DNA of 56,536 nt from Actinomortierella ambigua (taxonomy: Eukaryota > Mortierellomycota > Mortierellomycetes > Mortierellales > Mortierellaceae). The notes under the pieces are model-generated. The model was not told the DNA's origin. It made no database searches and was given only the letters and a program-made list of their open reading frames with translations. The translations under genes and the position numbers were made by a program. How positions within the stretch are numbered: position 1 is the first letter of the stretch; each line of letters opens with the position of its first letter. Positions 56,151 through 56,536 of the stretch are shown here, piece by piece. The DNA lies in the NCBI GenBank assembly GCA_016098155.1, contig JAAAJB010000185.1, positions 1-56,536 on the forward strand. The letters run 5' to 3'.

Positions 56151-56536
56151 TAAGGCTCGGCACCCAAAGGTTCCTGGGTGGGGCTTGACGTCTTCTTCAC
56201 CTCCTTTTCCTCTTTTCTTCTTTTCTTCTTTTCTTCTTTTCTTCTTTTTTTCTTCTTTTCTTCTTTTCTCCTTTTCTTCTTCTTTTCTTTTTTTCTTCTT
56301 TTCTCCTTTTCTTCTTCTTTTCTTCTTTTCTTCTTTTCTCCTTTTCTTCTTCTTTTCTTTTTTCTTCTTCTTTTCTTTTCCTTTTCTTTTTTCTTTTCTT
56401 TTTCTTCTTTTCGTTTTTCTTTTCTTTTTTCTCTTTTTCAACTTCTTCACCTTCTTCGCCTACTTCACCTCCTTCACCTTCTTCACCTCCTTCGCCTTCT
56501 TCACCTCCTTCACCTCCTTCACCTCCTTCACCTCCT
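56151..56536. repeat. Polypyrimidine minisatellite at the right edge
   Basis: From about 56195 the plus strand is a run of variants of CTTTTCTTCTTTT. From about 56440 it changes to a 9-base unit (CTTCACCTC with variants CTTCGCCTC and CTTCACCTT) that continues past the window end. The 9-base unit keeps any reading frame open; on the minus strand it would read Gly-Gly-Glu repeats and then a Lys/Glu/Arg-rich stretch. It could be a coding repeat of a gene beyond the window or a simple satellite. The window ends inside it. Confidence 0.85.

Overview
The window is nuclear DNA of a filamentous fungus. Genes are intron-rich, with GT..AG introns mostly of 70-200 bases, pyrimidine-rich intron ends, AATAAA-like 3' signals, CT/GA microsatellites, and proteins carrying long poly-Q, poly-N and acidic tracts. 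Several genes are of an 'animal-like' type that budding yeasts lost or replaced: base-exchange phosphatidylserine synthase, Pus10, an NCLX-type Ca2+ exchanger and a very long Sld7/MTBP-like protein. Together with the repeat style this suggests an early-diverging lineage (Mucoromycota/Mortierellomycota-like). That placement is inference; no marker gene here proves it.

Layout. 1-3.3 kb is gene-poor: a diverged copy of a repeated minus-strand unit, a fold-back element abutting its end, and a LINE reverse-transcriptase relic. 3.5-37.3 kb is a compact conserved block: eIF2B epsilon (+), an Sld7/MTBP-like replication factor (+), IQGAP (-), an unrecognised protein (+), a two-TM protein (-), TAF13 (-), ASCC2/Cue3 (+, divergent from TAF13), an NCLX-like exchanger (+), base-exchange PS synthase (+), a small secreted protein (+) and Pus10 (-). 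For nine of the spliced genes I worked out exon joins by reading phase, and each exon sum is a whole number of codons.

37.3-43.7 kb is an accessory island: a LINE relic, two diverged copies of another repeat, and two small minus-strand genes for signal-peptide proteins. One of these has eight cysteines; the other carries a motif resembling the variable tip domain of bacterial shufflon/PilV pilins. A near-perfect 25-base-arm hairpin lies beside them. 43.75-49.57 kb is one two-exon gene for a 1683-residue, mostly disordered Ser/Thr/Gln-rich protein. 49.6-56.5 kb has no supported gene: long GA/CT tracts, two more copies of the repeat seen at the left end, and a polypyrimidine minisatellite at the right edge.

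Functionally the conserved genes are housekeeping: translation initiation (eIF2B epsilon), ribosome quality control (Cue3/ASCC2), tRNA modification (Pus10), transcription initiation (TAF13), replication origin firing (Sld7-like), cytokinesis (IQGAP), Ca2+ homeostasis and phospholipid synthesis. The candidate novelties are the secreted-protein island, the flanking repeated spliced unit, and the enlarged Sld7-like protein.
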